From assembly GCA_020250445.1 (NCBI GenBank), contig JADCEF010000038.1, positions 1 to 51,888 of the forward strand: a stretch of 51,888 bases of DNA, in the 5' to 3' direction. Under the pieces are notes generated by a model, which saw nothing but the letters and a program-made list of their open reading frames with translations, searched no databases and was not told where the DNA came from. This stretch comes from Rhodobacter sp. (lineage in GTDB: Bacteria; Pseudomonadota; Alphaproteobacteria; Rhodobacterales; Rhodobacteraceae). This document shows positions 1-8,928 of the stretch, in pieces. The position numbers and the translations under genes are program-made. Within the stretch, counting starts at the first letter, position 1. Each line of letters begins with the position of its first letter.

Positions 1-217
1 CCGCCGGAGCCGCGTCGAAACCAAGATGCATTGTGGGAAACTGCCGGGCCAGCGCCTCATGGCGCGGGACATCGACCGTCAGGTGTCAGAGCTCCAGGTT
101 CGTGTCGCCGTCCTCAACGGCTCCACCGCGCCCGGCATCCCTGTCACTGAAGCCGAAGGATGAGTCCGTCCGGGGAAAGGGGAAGTCCGACCGTCAGCCG
201 ATTTGTGCAACAGAGCC
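1..217 (+). mobile_element. Right end of an IS5-like insertion sequence, transposase C-terminus plus terminal inverted repeat
   Basis: Frame 2 is open from the window edge to a TGA at 161-163. Its peptide (RVETKMHCGKLPGQRL, then DRQVSELQVRVAVLNG) resembles the C-terminus of DDE transposases of the IS5 superfamily. It is followed at about 194-217 by a sequence whose reverse complement begins GGCTCTGTTGCACAAATC, like the ends of IS5/IS903-type elements. The element therefore appears to end at 217, 15 bases before the stop codon of the neighbouring kinase gene. The left part lies outside the window. Substitutions such as NGSTAPG where I would expect NxFTALG hint at decay, but that is a judgement from memory of the family. 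Confidence 0.6.
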
Positions 218-232
218 GCATCCGCCTGCGGT

Positions 233-1705
233 TCACTCAGGCACCACGCTGCCCTGCCCCGTGGTCAGGGCGGTCATTGCCGCCCTGCGCGGGGCAATTG
301 CGGCCGCAAGACCCGGATCGGGCAGGATGACGCTGGTCACCGCAACCGGCTCATGAAGGGCGGACATCGGAGCACCGGCGGCAACAGCGGCAAGTCGCGC
401 CGCGCCACGGGGACCGGCCGTGTCGGCACCGCCGATCAGGCTGACCGGCCTGTCCAGCACAGTGGCAAGCAGGCGCAGCCAGATCCGGCTGCGGGTGCCC
501 CCGCCAACGACGGTCATGCGGTCGCTCCGGGTGCCGACCTCGTGCTGGGCCGCAACGCAATCAGCGAACTGAAAGGCAACGCCTTCCATCGTGGCATAGG
601 CCAGCATGGCGGGGGTCACACCGGGGTGCAGCCCGGTCATGCAACCTTGCATGTCCGGGCGGTTCAGCGGCGTGCGGATTCCGGTCAGGCACGGCAGGAA
701 GACGGGCGCAGCCTGGGGGCCTTCGGCGTCGATCCAGGCCGTGGCCTGCGCATCAAGGTCTGCCACGCTGCTGCCGGTCATCCGTGACACCCAGTCAAGC
801 GAGGCGGTCGCACTCATCACCACGCCCATGGACAGGAACACCCGCGGGACAACATGGGCAGAGGTCAGGATCGCCCGCCAGGGGCCGGGATGAAAGGCGG
901 CATCCACGATACAGGCCACGCCCGAGGTTCCGATGGTCAGGACCGCATCCCCCGGTCGCGTGGCACCCGCGCCAAGGGTGGACCCCATGTTATCGCCCGC
1001 ACCGGCTGCAACCGATACCGGCCCGGCCATGCCCCAGCGCGCAAGAAGACCGGGGCGCAGCCGGCCGGCTTCGGCCCAGCTGTCCACGACCGGGGGAAGA
1101 TGGCGGATATCCCATCCGGCGGCCGCGCAAAGCTGCGGGTCCCATTTCCCGCTGGCCACATCCAGAAGCTGGGTTCCGCCCGCGTCCGACGGCTCGGTCG
1201 CGACTTCGCCGGTCAGGGCCAGGCGCACATAATCCTTGGTCAGCATCAGCATCCGCGCCCGGTCCATCACGGCAGGCTCGTGTCTGCGCAGCCAGATCAG
1301 CTTGGGCGCGGTAATGCCCGGGTCAGGCGTGCCGTTGGTTCGCAGGCCGATGTCGGGAACAGCAGCCAGCAGTTCCGCGCATTCTGCCAGGGCGCGCTGA
1401 TCGTTCCACAGGATTGCAGGTCGCAGCGGGCGCAGATCGGCGTCAAGGATCAGCGCGGCCAGCATCTGCCCCGACAGACCGATGCCGCGGACGGCGGCCA
1501 TCTCTTTCGGCGCTTCGGCAGCCAGACGGTCAAGACAGGCCAGAACGCAAGCGACCCACAGGTCGGCATCTTGTTCGCTGTAGCCGATTTTCGGGCGGCT
1601 GACGGCAATCGGTTCGGTGGCCACGGCGATGATGCGGGACAGATCCCCGATCAGCACCGCCTTGATGCCCGAGGTTCCAAGATCGATTCCGATATGCAAT
1701 GCCAT
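233..1705 (-). CDS. FGGY-family carbohydrate kinase, xylulokinase-like
   Basis: A 490-residue sugar kinase of the FGGY fold, expected to phosphorylate a ketose or polyol with ATP in the cytoplasm. The N-terminal ATPase motif GIDLGTSGIKAVL is at residues 6-18, a substrate-side segment WNDQRA lies near 120, and the second-domain signature GGGTRSRIWLRLLA lies near 400. The length fits XylB-type kinases. Its ATG overlaps the stop of the upstream SorC regulator by one base (TGATG), so translation is probably coupled. It is the last gene of the minus-strand transporter operon that starts at 5823. Sub-family assignment (xylulose, ribulose or another ketose) cannot be made by reading. The plus-half enzymes of the same locus do not form a standard xylose or xylitol route, so the true substrate is open. 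Confidence 0.85.
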   Translation of the reverse strand: MALHIGIDLGTSGIKAVLIGDLSRIIAVATEPIAVSRPKIGYSEQDADLWVACVLACLDRLAAEAPKEMAAVRGIGLSGQMLAALILDADLRPLRPAILWNDQRALAECAELLAAVPDIGLRTNGTPDPGITAPKLIWLRRHEPAVMDRARMLMLTKDYVRLALTGEVATEPSDAGGTQLLDVASGKWDPQLCAAAGWDIRHLPPVVDSWAEAGRLRPGLLARWGMAGPVSVAAGAGDNMGSTLGAGATRPGDAVLTIGTSGVACIVDAAFHPGPWRAILTSAHVVPRVFLSMGVVMSATASLDWVSRMTGSSVADLDAQATAWIDAEGPQAAPVFLPCLTGIRTPLNRPDMQGCMTGLHPGVTPAMLAYATMEGVAFQFADCVAAQHEVGTRSDRMTVVGGGTRSRIWLRLLATVLDRPVSLIGGADTAGPRGAARLAAVAAGAPMSALHEPVAVTSVILPDPGLAAAIAPRRAAMTALTTGQGSVVPE

Positions 1706-2673
1706 CAGCTCCGTTCCAGCAGGGCCCGTGCGGTCATCTCGTCGGTCACCAGGGTATTGACCACCCCGCGCTTCAGAATGGCCCGCACTATGGCGACTTT
1801 CCGGGGTCCGCCCGCCGCAAGGATGACGTTCGGAATGGCCGTCAGGTCATCCAGTCCGATCCCGATGACCCGCTCGTTGATCGGATGGTTGATCGGGCGG
1901 CCTTCGGCATCGACCACCACCCCAAGCGCATCGCCGACAGCGCCAAGTGCCAGCAGATCCTGCATGGTCACATCGCCCGGCAGGCCATCGCGCATCAGGA
2001 GCGACGCCTTTGAAATGTCGCCCGCCGCCATGGCCAATGCATCAACCCCGCGCAGCTTTTCCAGCACTTCGCCAAAGACATCCAGTTGCATGATCGTGTC
2101 GCGGCTTTCGCGGCTGCCCGCGTAGAGAGGTGCGGTAAAGTAGCTGTGCTGCGCGCCGAAAAGGTCGGCCAGTCGCATCGTGATCTCGAACGAATTCAGG
2201 TCGGACCCTCGGGTCAGCCCGCCCATGACAGAGATGACCTCCAGGTCGGGGCGCGCTGTCGGTGCCACAAAGCGCGTCGCAATGTTCAGGGTCCCCCCCC
2301 ACGACATGCCGAACAGGCGCACCGCAGGCTCTGCCAGAACTTCGGACAGAAGATTGCCCAAGGCGGCACCGACAATCATCTGCACATCGCGGCTGTCCAT
2401 CGGCGCGGGCGCGACATAGGCCTGCCGCAGGCCGAACCGTGCCCGAAGCGCGGCCTCAAGTTCGGCGCAGGCCGCAAAGGCGGTGTTGAACGTGATCCGC
2501 ACCAACCCGCGGGCGCGCGCCTCGGACAGGGCCTTGTTGACGCGCAGGCGCGTGACGCCCAGCTTGTCGGCAACCTTTTCCTGGGTCAGACCTTCGACGT
2601 GGTAGGCCCAGGCGACCTGCGCCAACAACCGCTCTTCGGTGTCGATCTGTGGAAGTTTCGGTGCACGTGCCAT
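1705..2673 (-). CDS. SorC/DeoR-type sugar-binding transcriptional regulator
   Basis: A 322-residue regulator with an N-terminal helix-turn-helix (roughly residues 15-58, QEKVADKLGVTRLRVNKAL) followed by the sugar-binding domain of the SorC family, which usually senses a phosphorylated sugar. It lies inside the operon, 8 bases after the permease stop and one base into the kinase start, so it probably controls its own transcription unit and the divergent enzyme operon. The candidate operator is the inverted repeat at 5845-5876 in the divergent intergenic region. EryD of erythritol catabolism belongs to the same regulator family, which makes a polyol inducer plausible, but no specific ligand can be read from the sequence. 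Confidence 0.87.
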   Translation of the reverse strand: MARAPKLPQIDTEERLLAQVAWAYHVEGLTQEKVADKLGVTRLRVNKALSEARARGLVRITFNTAFAACAELEAALRARFGLRQAYVAPAPMDSRDVQMIVGAALGNLLSEVLAEPAVRLFGMSWGGTLNIATRFVAPTARPDLEVISVMGGLTRGSDLNSFEITMRLADLFGAQHSYFTAPLYAGSRESRDTIMQLDVFGEVLEKLRGVDALAMAAGDISKASLLMRDGLPGDVTMQDLLALGAVGDALGVVVDAEGRPINHPINERVIGIGLDDLTAIPNVILAAGGPRKVAIVRAILKRGVVNTLVTDEMTARALLERS

Positions 2674-2680
2674 ACCAGCC

Positions 2681-3508
2681 CTATTTCACGGCCCCCATCG
2701 TCAGACCGCGGACCAGGTGCCTGGATGCCAGCAGCGCAAAGATCAGCACCGGAACGACGATCAGCGTCGAGGTTGCCATGATCTTTCCGTAAGGCACGTC
2801 ATAGCCTTCCATGAAGGTCACGGCCATCGCCGGGGCGGTCTTGGCGGCTTTTGGGGTAAGGATGTAGGCGAAGAGAAGTTCGTTCCACGAAAAGATGAAG
2901 GACAGGATCGAACTGACAGCAACCCCCGGCATGGCCAGGGGCAGGCAGATCGACCGGAAGATGCGCCATTGGCTGGCCCCTTCCAGCAAGGCAGCCTCGT
3001 CCAGCTCTTGCGGGACCGACCGGAACTGGTCGGTGCAGATCCAGATCACGATGGGCAGCGTGAAGGTCAGGTACATCAGTATCAGCGCAAGGTGCGTGTC
3101 GCGCAGACCAAGCTCGCGGCTGATCAGAAACACCGGAAACGCCAGAACCACGGGGCTGACAAAGCGGTTGGTGATGAACCAGAACCACAGGTCGGTCTTG
3201 CCGCGGAACTCGAACCGGGCAAGCGCATAGGCCGCAGGTGTGCCAAGGCCCACGGCCAGGGCGGTTGTGCAGACGGCCACGATGATGGAGTTGATCAGCG
3301 CGGGGCCGACCTTGTCGATGAACAACACCTCGCGGTAATTCGCGAGTGTCGGCGTAAACCACCAGACCGGCGGGGATTCCAGGGCCACCACTTGGGTCTT
3401 CAGGCTGGTCGTGACCATCCAGTAAAAGGGAAAGACGCAGAACAGGCAGATGAGAAGCAGAAGAAGTGCCTCTCCCCACAGGCTGCGGCGCTGGATCGGG
3501 GCGGCCAT
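2681..3508 (-). CDS. Carbohydrate ABC transporter permease, MalG/UgpE type
   Basis: A 275-residue inner-membrane protein with hydrophobic segments consistent with six transmembrane helices. The EAA loop that docks on the ATPase is visible as EAALLEGASQWRIFRSI. I take the ATG at 3508, one base after the stop of the previous permease; an upstream in-frame start at 3610 would run deep inside that gene and give a non-membrane leader. It is the second of two permeases and pairs with the binding protein at 5823 and the ATPase encoded on the opposite strand at 5972. Confidence 0.88.
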   Translation of the reverse strand: MAAPIQRRSLWGEALLLLLICLFCVFPFYWMVTTSLKTQVVALESPPVWWFTPTLANYREVLFIDKVGPALINSIIVAVCTTALAVGLGTPAAYALARFEFRGKTDLWFWFITNRFVSPVVLAFPVFLISRELGLRDTHLALILMYLTFTLPIVIWICTDQFRSVPQELDEAALLEGASQWRIFRSICLPLAMPGVAVSSILSFIFSWNELLFAYILTPKAAKTAPAMAVTFMEGYDVPYGKIMATSTLIVVPVLIFALLASRHLVRGLTMGAVK

Positions 3509-3509
3509 G

Positions 3510-4388
3510 TCAGCGAACCTCGCGGTAGAAAAGGCGAATGTAAAGACGCGCCAGAATGATCGTGATGGCCAGCATGATGATCGACTGCGCGGCGGCCATG
3601 CCGATGTCAAACTGGCGGTTTCCGACCCGTTCGATCAGTACCGCGATGAATTCGGTGGCCGAACCGGGGCCCCCCCGCGTCATGGTGAAAGGCATGTCGA
3701 AAAGCTTCAGCGTGTCGGCCGTGCGCAGGATCAGGACCGCCACAAGGCTGGGGATCAGGAACGGAAGCTGGACATGGCGCAGGATCGTGCGGTTGGATTT
3801 CGTCTCAAGCTTCGCCGCCTCTTCAATCTCGGGCGGGACGGTGGAAAGACCGGCCAGAAGCACCAGCGCGACGAAGGGCGTCCATTGCCAGATGTCCCAC
3901 AGGACCACGGCGATGAATGCATTTGTCGGGTCACCGATAAAATTGATCGCATCAATACCGATCCATCCCAGCATCTGATTGATGACACCGTATTTCTGGT
4001 TCAGCATGACCTGCGCCAGAAGCCCCACGACCGCATAGGTTGTTGCCATCGGCAGCACAAGGGACAGCCGCGTCAGGGTTTTCCAGAAAGAAAGGCCGGG
4101 GCGGTGCAGAACCAGCGCCACCAACAGGCCCAGCGCGATCTGGACCGGCACGGCAATGGCAAACAGAAGCGCCGTGCGGCCCATCGCCTGCCAGAAGACC
4201 GGGTCGGTCAAGACGGCCCCGTAATTGTCAAGGCCGACAAAGCGCTGCTGCGCGATCTTGGTCAGGTTGAAGTAATGCAGGCTTTTCCAGACCGCATAAA
4301 GCAGGGGCACGATGCCGACGATGGCCAAAGCGGCCACGGCAGGGCCAAGAAAGGCGGCGATTGTGCGCCTGGGCACGCGGAACGACAT
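3510..4388 (-). CDS. Carbohydrate ABC transporter permease, MalF/UgpA type
   Basis: A 292-residue integral membrane permease. It opens with a short cytoplasmic segment (MSFRVPRRT), then a first hydrophobic helix, and carries the EAA-type coupling loop as EEAAKLETKSNRTILRHV. It is the partner of the permease that begins at 3508. A 94-base gap with a strong stem-loop (4417-4449) separates it from the binding-protein gene upstream. This is a common arrangement in which the periplasmic component is made in excess. The ribosome-binding site is weak (GCGGGGTTTAG before the ATG), which fits a lower expression level than the binding protein. Confidence 0.88.
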   Translation of the reverse strand: MSFRVPRRTIAAFLGPAVAALAIVGIVPLLYAVWKSLHYFNLTKIAQQRFVGLDNYGAVLTDPVFWQAMGRTALLFAIAVPVQIALGLLVALVLHRPGLSFWKTLTRLSLVLPMATTYAVVGLLAQVMLNQKYGVINQMLGWIGIDAINFIGDPTNAFIAVVLWDIWQWTPFVALVLLAGLSTVPPEIEEAAKLETKSNRTILRHVQLPFLIPSLVAVLILRTADTLKLFDMPFTMTRGGPGSATEFIAVLIERVGNRQFDIGMAAAQSIIMLAITIILARLYIRLFYREVR

Positions 4389-4416
4389 CTAAACCCCGCT
4401 TCGGTCTTCAGGATGA

Positions 4417-4449
4417 TCAGGCCCCCGCCACGGGTGACGGGGGCCCTGA
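4417..4449 (-). terminator. Intra-operon stem-loop between binding-protein and permease genes
   Basis: The arms TCAGGCCCCCG (4417-4427) and CGGGGGCCCTGA (4438-4449) pair over 11 bp with one bulged base and a 10-base loop. No U-tract follows on the minus strand, so I read this as an RNA-stabilising or partial-attenuation hairpin, not a full terminator. It lies 34 bases after the binding-protein stop codon and 29 bases before the permease start. Confidence 0.6.
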
Positions 4450-4482
4450 CATGCCTTGCGGCACGCCTGTCGGACGCAGTGT

Positions 4483-5823
4483 TTACTGTGCCAGCGGCTT
4501 CTTGCCGTCGTAATAGCCGGCTTCGGCCAGAACGGCCTCCATCTTTTCGCCGATCATCCTGGAACCTTCCTCGATGCTGACCTCACCCAGCATCATCTTG
4601 GTGCCCCATTCCTGCACGATCTCGGTGATCGCCGGCCATTCGGCAAAGCGCGGACGGAACTCCGGCACGCCTTCCTTCCAGCTTTCCACCAGCGCCGGGA
4701 TGTACTTGTAGGTCTCGGCCAGCGCCGGGTCGGCATAGGCCGACTGCCGGGCCGGCACGCCGCCCATCTCCAGATACTGGCCCGCCTTGGCCTTTGACGT
4801 CACCCACTGGATGAACAGCCAGGCCGCCGCTTTCTCGGCCTCGTCCGCCTGGTTTGCGACCGCCAGCGAGAAGCCGCCCAGCGCGGGCTTGCGCCCTGCC
4901 GGCCCGGTGGGTTCCGGTGCGATTGCAACGCAGTCCGCGATTTTCGACGTCTCAGGGCTGACCACGGTCGAGTAGAAGGCAGACCATTCGGTGATCATCG
5001 CCACATCGCCCTGGGCAAAGGCGTTCACGGTTTCGGCATGGTCATAGGCGACGATGCCTTCGGGCATGAACTTCATCAGGTCCTGACGGAACTGAAGCCC
5101 CGCCTGGGATTCCGGCGAGTTCAGGTTCGACTTGAACTCGGCGTCCAGGAAGCTGCCACCGAAGGGCCACAGGAACCGCGCAAAGCTGTCGGCTGACTGG
5201 GTCTCGTTGCGCTTGGACTGCAGCGCATAGGCGTACTTGCCGTCCTTGGTCAGGGCGGGGCCGTAGACGTCCATCACCTCTTGCCAGGTTGCCGGCGGCT
5301 TGTCGAAGCCGGCCTCCTCCAGCAGGCACTTGTTGTAGAACAGAAGGCCCGAGTAGTTGTCGAACGGCAGGCCGTAGTTGACACCGTTCCAGGACCCGAA
5401 AGCGTCCAGAACCAGCGGGAAGAAGTCGGCCATGTCAAGCTCGGGGTCGGCCAGAGCGGGGTTGTTGATGAAGGTTTCGGACGGCACGATCCAGCCGTTC
5501 TCGGCAAAGTTGCCCATCCACACCAGGTCGATCAGCGCGATGTCAAGGTCACCTCCGGCCACAAAGTCGCGCACCTGTTCGCCAAGCGCGTTCTCGTAAG
5601 GTACGGTGGTATAGTTGACCTTGATCCCGGTCGCCGCCTCGAACTCCGGCAGCATCTTGATGGCGGCATTGTAGCCCGGACGGTCCAGGAACAGCACTTC
5701 CAGTTCGGTTCCGGCATAGGGCTTGGCGGCTTCTTCCAGCGTCCAGGCCTGTGCCACCCCGGCGAGTCCCGCCATGGCAGAGGCGGCCAGCGCAATGGCG
5801 CTGACATGCGACTTGAGCTTCAT
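4483..5823 (-). CDS. Extracellular sugar-binding protein of an ABC transporter, family 1 type
   Basis: A 446-residue periplasmic solute-binding protein. Residues 1-26 form a clear Sec signal peptide (KLKSH, then a hydrophobic stretch ending VAQA before W27). The mature part has the features of sugar-binding proteins of the MalE/UgpB class, including [18 protein letters not shown] and an aromatic-rich [11 protein letters not shown] segment. The start is supported by a strong GGGAGG ribosome-binding site 8 bases before the ATG. It is the first gene of the minus-strand operon and faces the ATPase gene across 148 bases of regulatory DNA. Ligand specificity cannot be inferred from the sequence alone. 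Confidence 0.88.
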   Translation of the reverse strand: MKLKSHVSAIALAASAMAGLAGVAQAWTLEEAAKPYAGTELEVLFLDRPGYNAAIKMLPEFEAATGIKVNYTTVPYENALGEQVRDFVAGGDLDIALIDLVWMGNFAENGWIVPSETFINNPALADPELDMADFFPLVLDAFGSWNGVNYGLPFDNYSGLLFYNKCLLEEAGFDKPPATWQEVMDVYGPALTKDGKYAYALQSKRNETQSADSFARFLWPFGGSFLDAEFKSNLNSPESQAGLQFRQDLMKFMPEGIVAYDHAETVNAFAQGDVAMITEWSAFYSTVVSPETSKIADCVAIAPEPTGPAGRKPALGGFSLAVANQADEAEKAAAWLFIQWVTSKAKAGQYLEMGGVPARQSAYADPALAETYKYIPALVESWKEGVPEFRPRFAEWPAITEIVQEWGTKMMLGEVSIEEGSRMIGEKMEAVLAEAGYYDGKKPLAQ

Positions 5824-5844
5824 TTCTTTCCTCCCTTAGAGATC

Positions 5845-5876
5845 AGCGTTGCGAGTTGACAACTATTTGTAACGCT
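5845..5876. promoter_or_regulatory. Inverted repeat in the divergent intergenic region, candidate SorC operator
   Basis: AGCGTT (5845-5850) and AACGCT (5871-5876) are exact reverse complements, 20 bases apart. Between them is a second small palindrome, GTTGACAAC (5855-5863), which also contains a -35-like TTGACA at 5856-5861. The location, midway between the two halves of the locus and next to a SorC-type regulator gene, fits a shared operator. Function is inferred. Confidence 0.45.
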
Positions 5877-5971
5877 GCGCATAGAAATGTATAAAGACCG
5901 GGTCGAGTCAACCACAAAGTTCGAAGCTGTCGCGACCCGAGCCAAGGCGCGATGCAACAGAGAGGATCGTT

Positions 5972-7033
5972 ATGGCCGAGGTCAGGCTGACGGGCGTGAA
6001 CAAGTTCTACGGGGCGGCGCAAGCGCTGCATTCCGTGTCGCTGACCATTGCCGATGGGGAATTTGCCGTCTTTGTCGGGCCGTCGGGCTGCGGCAAGTCC
6101 ACGCTGTTGCGGTCGATCGCGGGGCTGGAGGATATCTCGCAGGGCTCAATTCACATCGGCGACCGGGACGTGACACGCGCGGCCCCGTCAGAGCGGGACG
6201 TGGCCATGGTGTTCCAGTCCTATGCGCTTTACCCGCACATGACGGTGCGCCAGAACATGGATTTCGGGATGAAGGTCAACAATTTTCCCGAAGCCGACCG
6301 CAAGCGCCGGATAGCCGAGGCGGCCCGCATCCTGCAGCTGGAACCCTACCTCGACCGTAAGCCCGCGCAACTGTCCGGCGGGCAGCGCCAGCGCGTGGCG
6401 ATCGGGCGGGCCATCGTGAAAGAGCCGAAGGTGTTCCTCTTTGACGAACCGCTGTCGAACCTTGACGCCAAGCTGCGCGTGCAGATGCGGGTGGAACTTG
6501 AGGCGCTGCACCGCGATCTGAAGGCGACCATGGTCTATGTGACGCATGATCAGGTCGAGGCGATGACCATGGCCGACAAGATCGTCGTGCTGAACGCCGG
6601 CCGGATCGAACAGGCGGGCGCGCCGATGGACCTGTACAACCGCCCCGCGACCCAGTTCGTGGCCGGGTTCATCGGGGCACCGGCGATGAATTTTCTGACC
6701 GTGCGGATGCAGGCCGGGCAGGCCCTGGTCGAAGGTGTTTCCCTGGGGGCGGCACCGGAGGGAACGGCACAACTGGGTATCCGGCCGGAACATCTGGTCC
6801 TGCGTCCTGCCGGGGAAGGGCAGCTGCAGGCAACGGTATCGATCTGCGAAACCCTGGGAGGGGACGCATACCTTTACGTTCGCCTGCAGGACGGGCAGAC
6901 CCTGGTGGTGCGGACGGACGGCAACACCACGCTGGACCACGGATCGGTTGTCGGGCTGGACTTTCCGGCTGCACGCCAGCACCATTTTGCACCGGACGGG
7001 CGGACCCTGGCCTCGGGGGGTATCGCGGCATGA
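5972..7033 (+). CDS. Carbohydrate ABC transporter ATP-binding protein, UgpC/MalK type
   Basis: A 353-residue ATPase of the sugar-importer class. Walker A is at residues 36-44 (GPSGCGKST), the signature motif LSGGQRQR lies near 133, Walker B is FLFDEPLSNLD, and the C-terminal TOBE region contains GIRPEHLVL. It energises the permease pair encoded on the other strand. The ATG at 5972 is preceded by AGAGGATC. It is the first gene of a five-gene plus-strand operon, and its stop overlaps the next start (ATGA at 7030-7033). The split of one transporter over two divergent operons explains why the ATPase is separated from its permeases. Confidence 0.9.
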   Translation: MAEVRLTGVNKFYGAAQALHSVSLTIADGEFAVFVGPSGCGKSTLLRSIAGLEDISQGSIHIGDRDVTRAAPSERDVAMVFQSYALYPHMTVRQNMDFGMKVNNFPEADRKRRIAEAARILQLEPYLDRKPAQLSGGQRQRVAIGRAIVKEPKVFLFDEPLSNLDAKLRVQMRVELEALHRDLKATMVYVTHDQVEAMTMADKIVVLNAGRIEQAGAPMDLYNRPATQFVAGFIGAPAMNFLTVRMQAGQALVEGVSLGAAPEGTAQLGIRPEHLVLRPAGEGQLQATVSICETLGGDAYLYVRLQDGQTLVVRTDGNTTLDHGSVVGLDFPAARQHHFAPDGRTLASGGIAA

Positions 7034-8367
7034 CGCAGCAAGATGTGCTTGCGCGGGCTGTGGCCCGTTCGGCCAACGTGGCCGAAGTGCGCATCGCGCG
7101 CGGGGCCCTGGCCGAAACCGGTGCCGTTTACGGACGTCACTTCACCGGCCCGGCCGTCCTGATGGCCGATGAGCGCGGCTGGGCTGCCGCAGGCCCGCAG
7201 GTCGAGGCCGTGCTGACCGATGCCGGGATTGTGTCGCGCCGTCATATCATTCCGGCCCGGCCGCGCCCGAAGCCGACCGTCGATCTTGCCGGTCGCCTGC
7301 GCGCTGTCCTGCAACCGGGGGAAACGCCGGTCAGCATCGGTTCGGGCGTCATGAACGATGTGGTGAAACACGCCGCCTTCACCCTTGGCATCCCCTACAT
7401 GTGCGTCGCGACAGCGGCCAGCATGGATGGCTATACCTCGGCCGGGGCACCCCTGTCAGAGAAGGGCTTCAAGAAGACCATCCCCTGCCGCCCCGCCAGG
7501 GTCCTGCTGGCCGATCTGGACGTGATTGCCGCCGCCCCTGCGGAAATGACGGGTTGGGGCTATGGCGATCTTGCCGGCAAGGTGCCGGCGGGCGGCGACT
7601 GGATGATAGCCGATGCGCTTGGGATCGAGGCCATTGATGATGTTGCCTGGCCAATGGTTCAGGACGGGCTGGCAGGGTGGCTGTCGCAGCCCGACCTGAT
7701 CACGGCGGGCGATCGCAGCGCCGTCGAAGGTCTGTTCCTTGGCCTGACGCTGGTCGGCCTTGCGATGGAGGCTCATGGCTCGTCCCGCCCTGCGTCGGGT
7801 GCCGATCACCAGATCGCGCATCTGTGGGAAATGGATGATCTGCACTTCGGGGCTGAGCGGGTCAGCCATGGGGCCTGTGTCGCCGTTGGCACAGTGGCCA
7901 CATTGCGGATGTACGACTGGCTTTTGTCCAGGGACCGTCTTTCCATCGATCCCGCGCGCGCGCCGGGCATGACGCTGGCCGCGAAAGAAGACGAGATTCG
8001 CCGGCTGTTCGGGCCGGGAGAGATTGCAGACCGCGCCATTGTCGAGACCCGCCTGAAACACATCGAGGGTCCGGCGATGGCGGCGCGCCTGACCCTGTTG
8101 CAAAAGGTCTGGCCCCTGCTTTCAGCCCGCCTGCGGGGCCGGCTTTGGACGGCCGACAGGATGGCTGACCATCTTGCCCGCGCCGGGGCACCGTCCTCGG
8201 GTGCCGAGATCGGAGTGGACGAGGGTTATCTTTACCGGTCCATCATGAAGGCACGTTTCCTGCGCAGCCGCTACACCGTGCTGGACCTGCTGGATGAATG
8301 CGGCCTTTTGCACAGGGCAGCCCTGGCGGCATCCGGGACAGAATCCGTAAGGCGGGTGGGAACATGA
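7030..8367 (+). CDS. Glycerol-1-phosphate dehydrogenase-like metal-dependent dehydrogenase (EgsA/AraM family)
   Basis: A 445-residue member of the iron-containing dehydrogenase superfamily, closest by motif to EgsA/AraM. It has the nucleotide-binding loop SIGSGVMND (residues 102-110), [15 protein letters not shown] (126-140), and metal ligands expected at D180 (GWGYGD), H260 (SGADH) and H280 (VSHG). Known family members interconvert dihydroxyacetone phosphate and sn-glycerol-1-phosphate with NAD(P)H, and AraM of Bacillus lies in the arabinose operon. It overlaps both neighbours by four bases. In this locus an unrelated polyol phosphate or ketose phosphate could equally be the substrate. Confidence 0.82.
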   Translation: MTQQDVLARAVARSANVAEVRIARGALAETGAVYGRHFTGPAVLMADERGWAAAGPQVEAVLTDAGIVSRRHIIPARPRPKPTVDLAGRLRAVLQPGETPVSIGSGVMNDVVKHAAFTLGIPYMCVATAASMDGYTSAGAPLSEKGFKKTIPCRPARVLLADLDVIAAAPAEMTGWGYGDLAGKVPAGGDWMIADALGIEAIDDVAWPMVQDGLAGWLSQPDLITAGDRSAVEGLFLGLTLVGLAMEAHGSSRPASGADHQIAHLWEMDDLHFGAERVSHGACVAVGTVATLRMYDWLLSRDRLSIDPARAPGMTLAAKEDEIRRLFGPGEIADRAIVETRLKHIEGPAMAARLTLLQKVWPLLSARLRGRLWTADRMADHLARAGAPSSGAEIGVDEGYLYRSIMKARFLRSRYTVLDLLDECGLLHRAALAASGTESVRRVGT

Positions 8368-8924
8368 CATTTGCCGATCAGGCCGCCCGCGCGGCGGAAG
8401 AGATTCGCGCAGCCGTGGCTGCGACAGATGCGGACATGATGCAGGCGATGATTGCGGAACTGGCACGCGCTGGCCGTGTCGTCTGTTACGGTGTCGGGCG
8501 CGAAGGCCTGATGATGCGGGCGCTGGCGATGCGGCTTTACCACATGGGGCTGGATGCGCATGTGGTGGGCGACATGTCTTGTCCGCCGGTCGGGACCGGC
8601 GACCTTCTGCTGGTCAGTGCAGGTCCCGGCAGTTTTTCCACCGTCAACGGATTGATCGGCGTGGCGCATGCAGCGGGCGCCCGCGTCGCCTGCGTCACCG
8701 CCCAGCCGCAGGGCATGGCGCCGCAATCCGCCGACCTTGTCCTGCACATTCCGGCCCAGACCATGGCAAGCGATCAGGGCAAGGCGGCCACCTCTGTTCT
8801 GCCGATGGGGTCGCTTTTTGAAGGCGCGCAGTATCTGGCCTTCGAACTTCTGATCCTGGGGCTGCGTGATCATCTTGGCGTGCCGCCCGATGCCATGCGC
8901 GCGCGTCACACCAATCTGGAGTAG
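8364..8924 (+). CDS. SIS-domain isomerase resembling 6-phospho-3-hexuloisomerase
   Basis: A 186-residue SIS protein starting at an ATG that overlaps the previous stop (ATGA). The 6-phospho-3-hexuloisomerase (HxlB) pattern is recognisable: [20 protein letters not shown] near residues 35-55, a [15 protein letters not shown] phosphosugar loop, and the C-terminal [11 protein letters not shown] and MRARHTNLE. HxlB isomerises hexulose-6-phosphate to fructose-6-phosphate. No hexulose-6-phosphate synthase is present in the window, so formaldehyde fixation is not supported. The enzyme more likely isomerises a phosphosugar made by the FGGY kinase or the dehydrogenases of the same locus. Confidence 0.8.
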   Translation: MTFADQAARAAEEIRAAVAATDADMMQAMIAELARAGRVVCYGVGREGLMMRALAMRLYHMGLDAHVVGDMSCPPVGTGDLLLVSAGPGSFSTVNGLIGVAHAAGARVACVTAQPQGMAPQSADLVLHIPAQTMASDQGKAATSVLPMGSLFEGAQYLAFELLILGLRDHLGVPPDAMRARHTNLE

Positions 8925-8928
8925 GCCC

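Noticed and set aside
854-2125. Plus-strand open frame of 423 codons
   Set aside because: It is opposite the FGGY kinase and SorC regulator and has no recognisable features.
8364-8924. Possible ribulose-monophosphate formaldehyde pathway because of the HxlB-like protein
   Set aside because: No hexulose-6-phosphate synthase is present, and the gene is embedded in a sugar-transporter locus.
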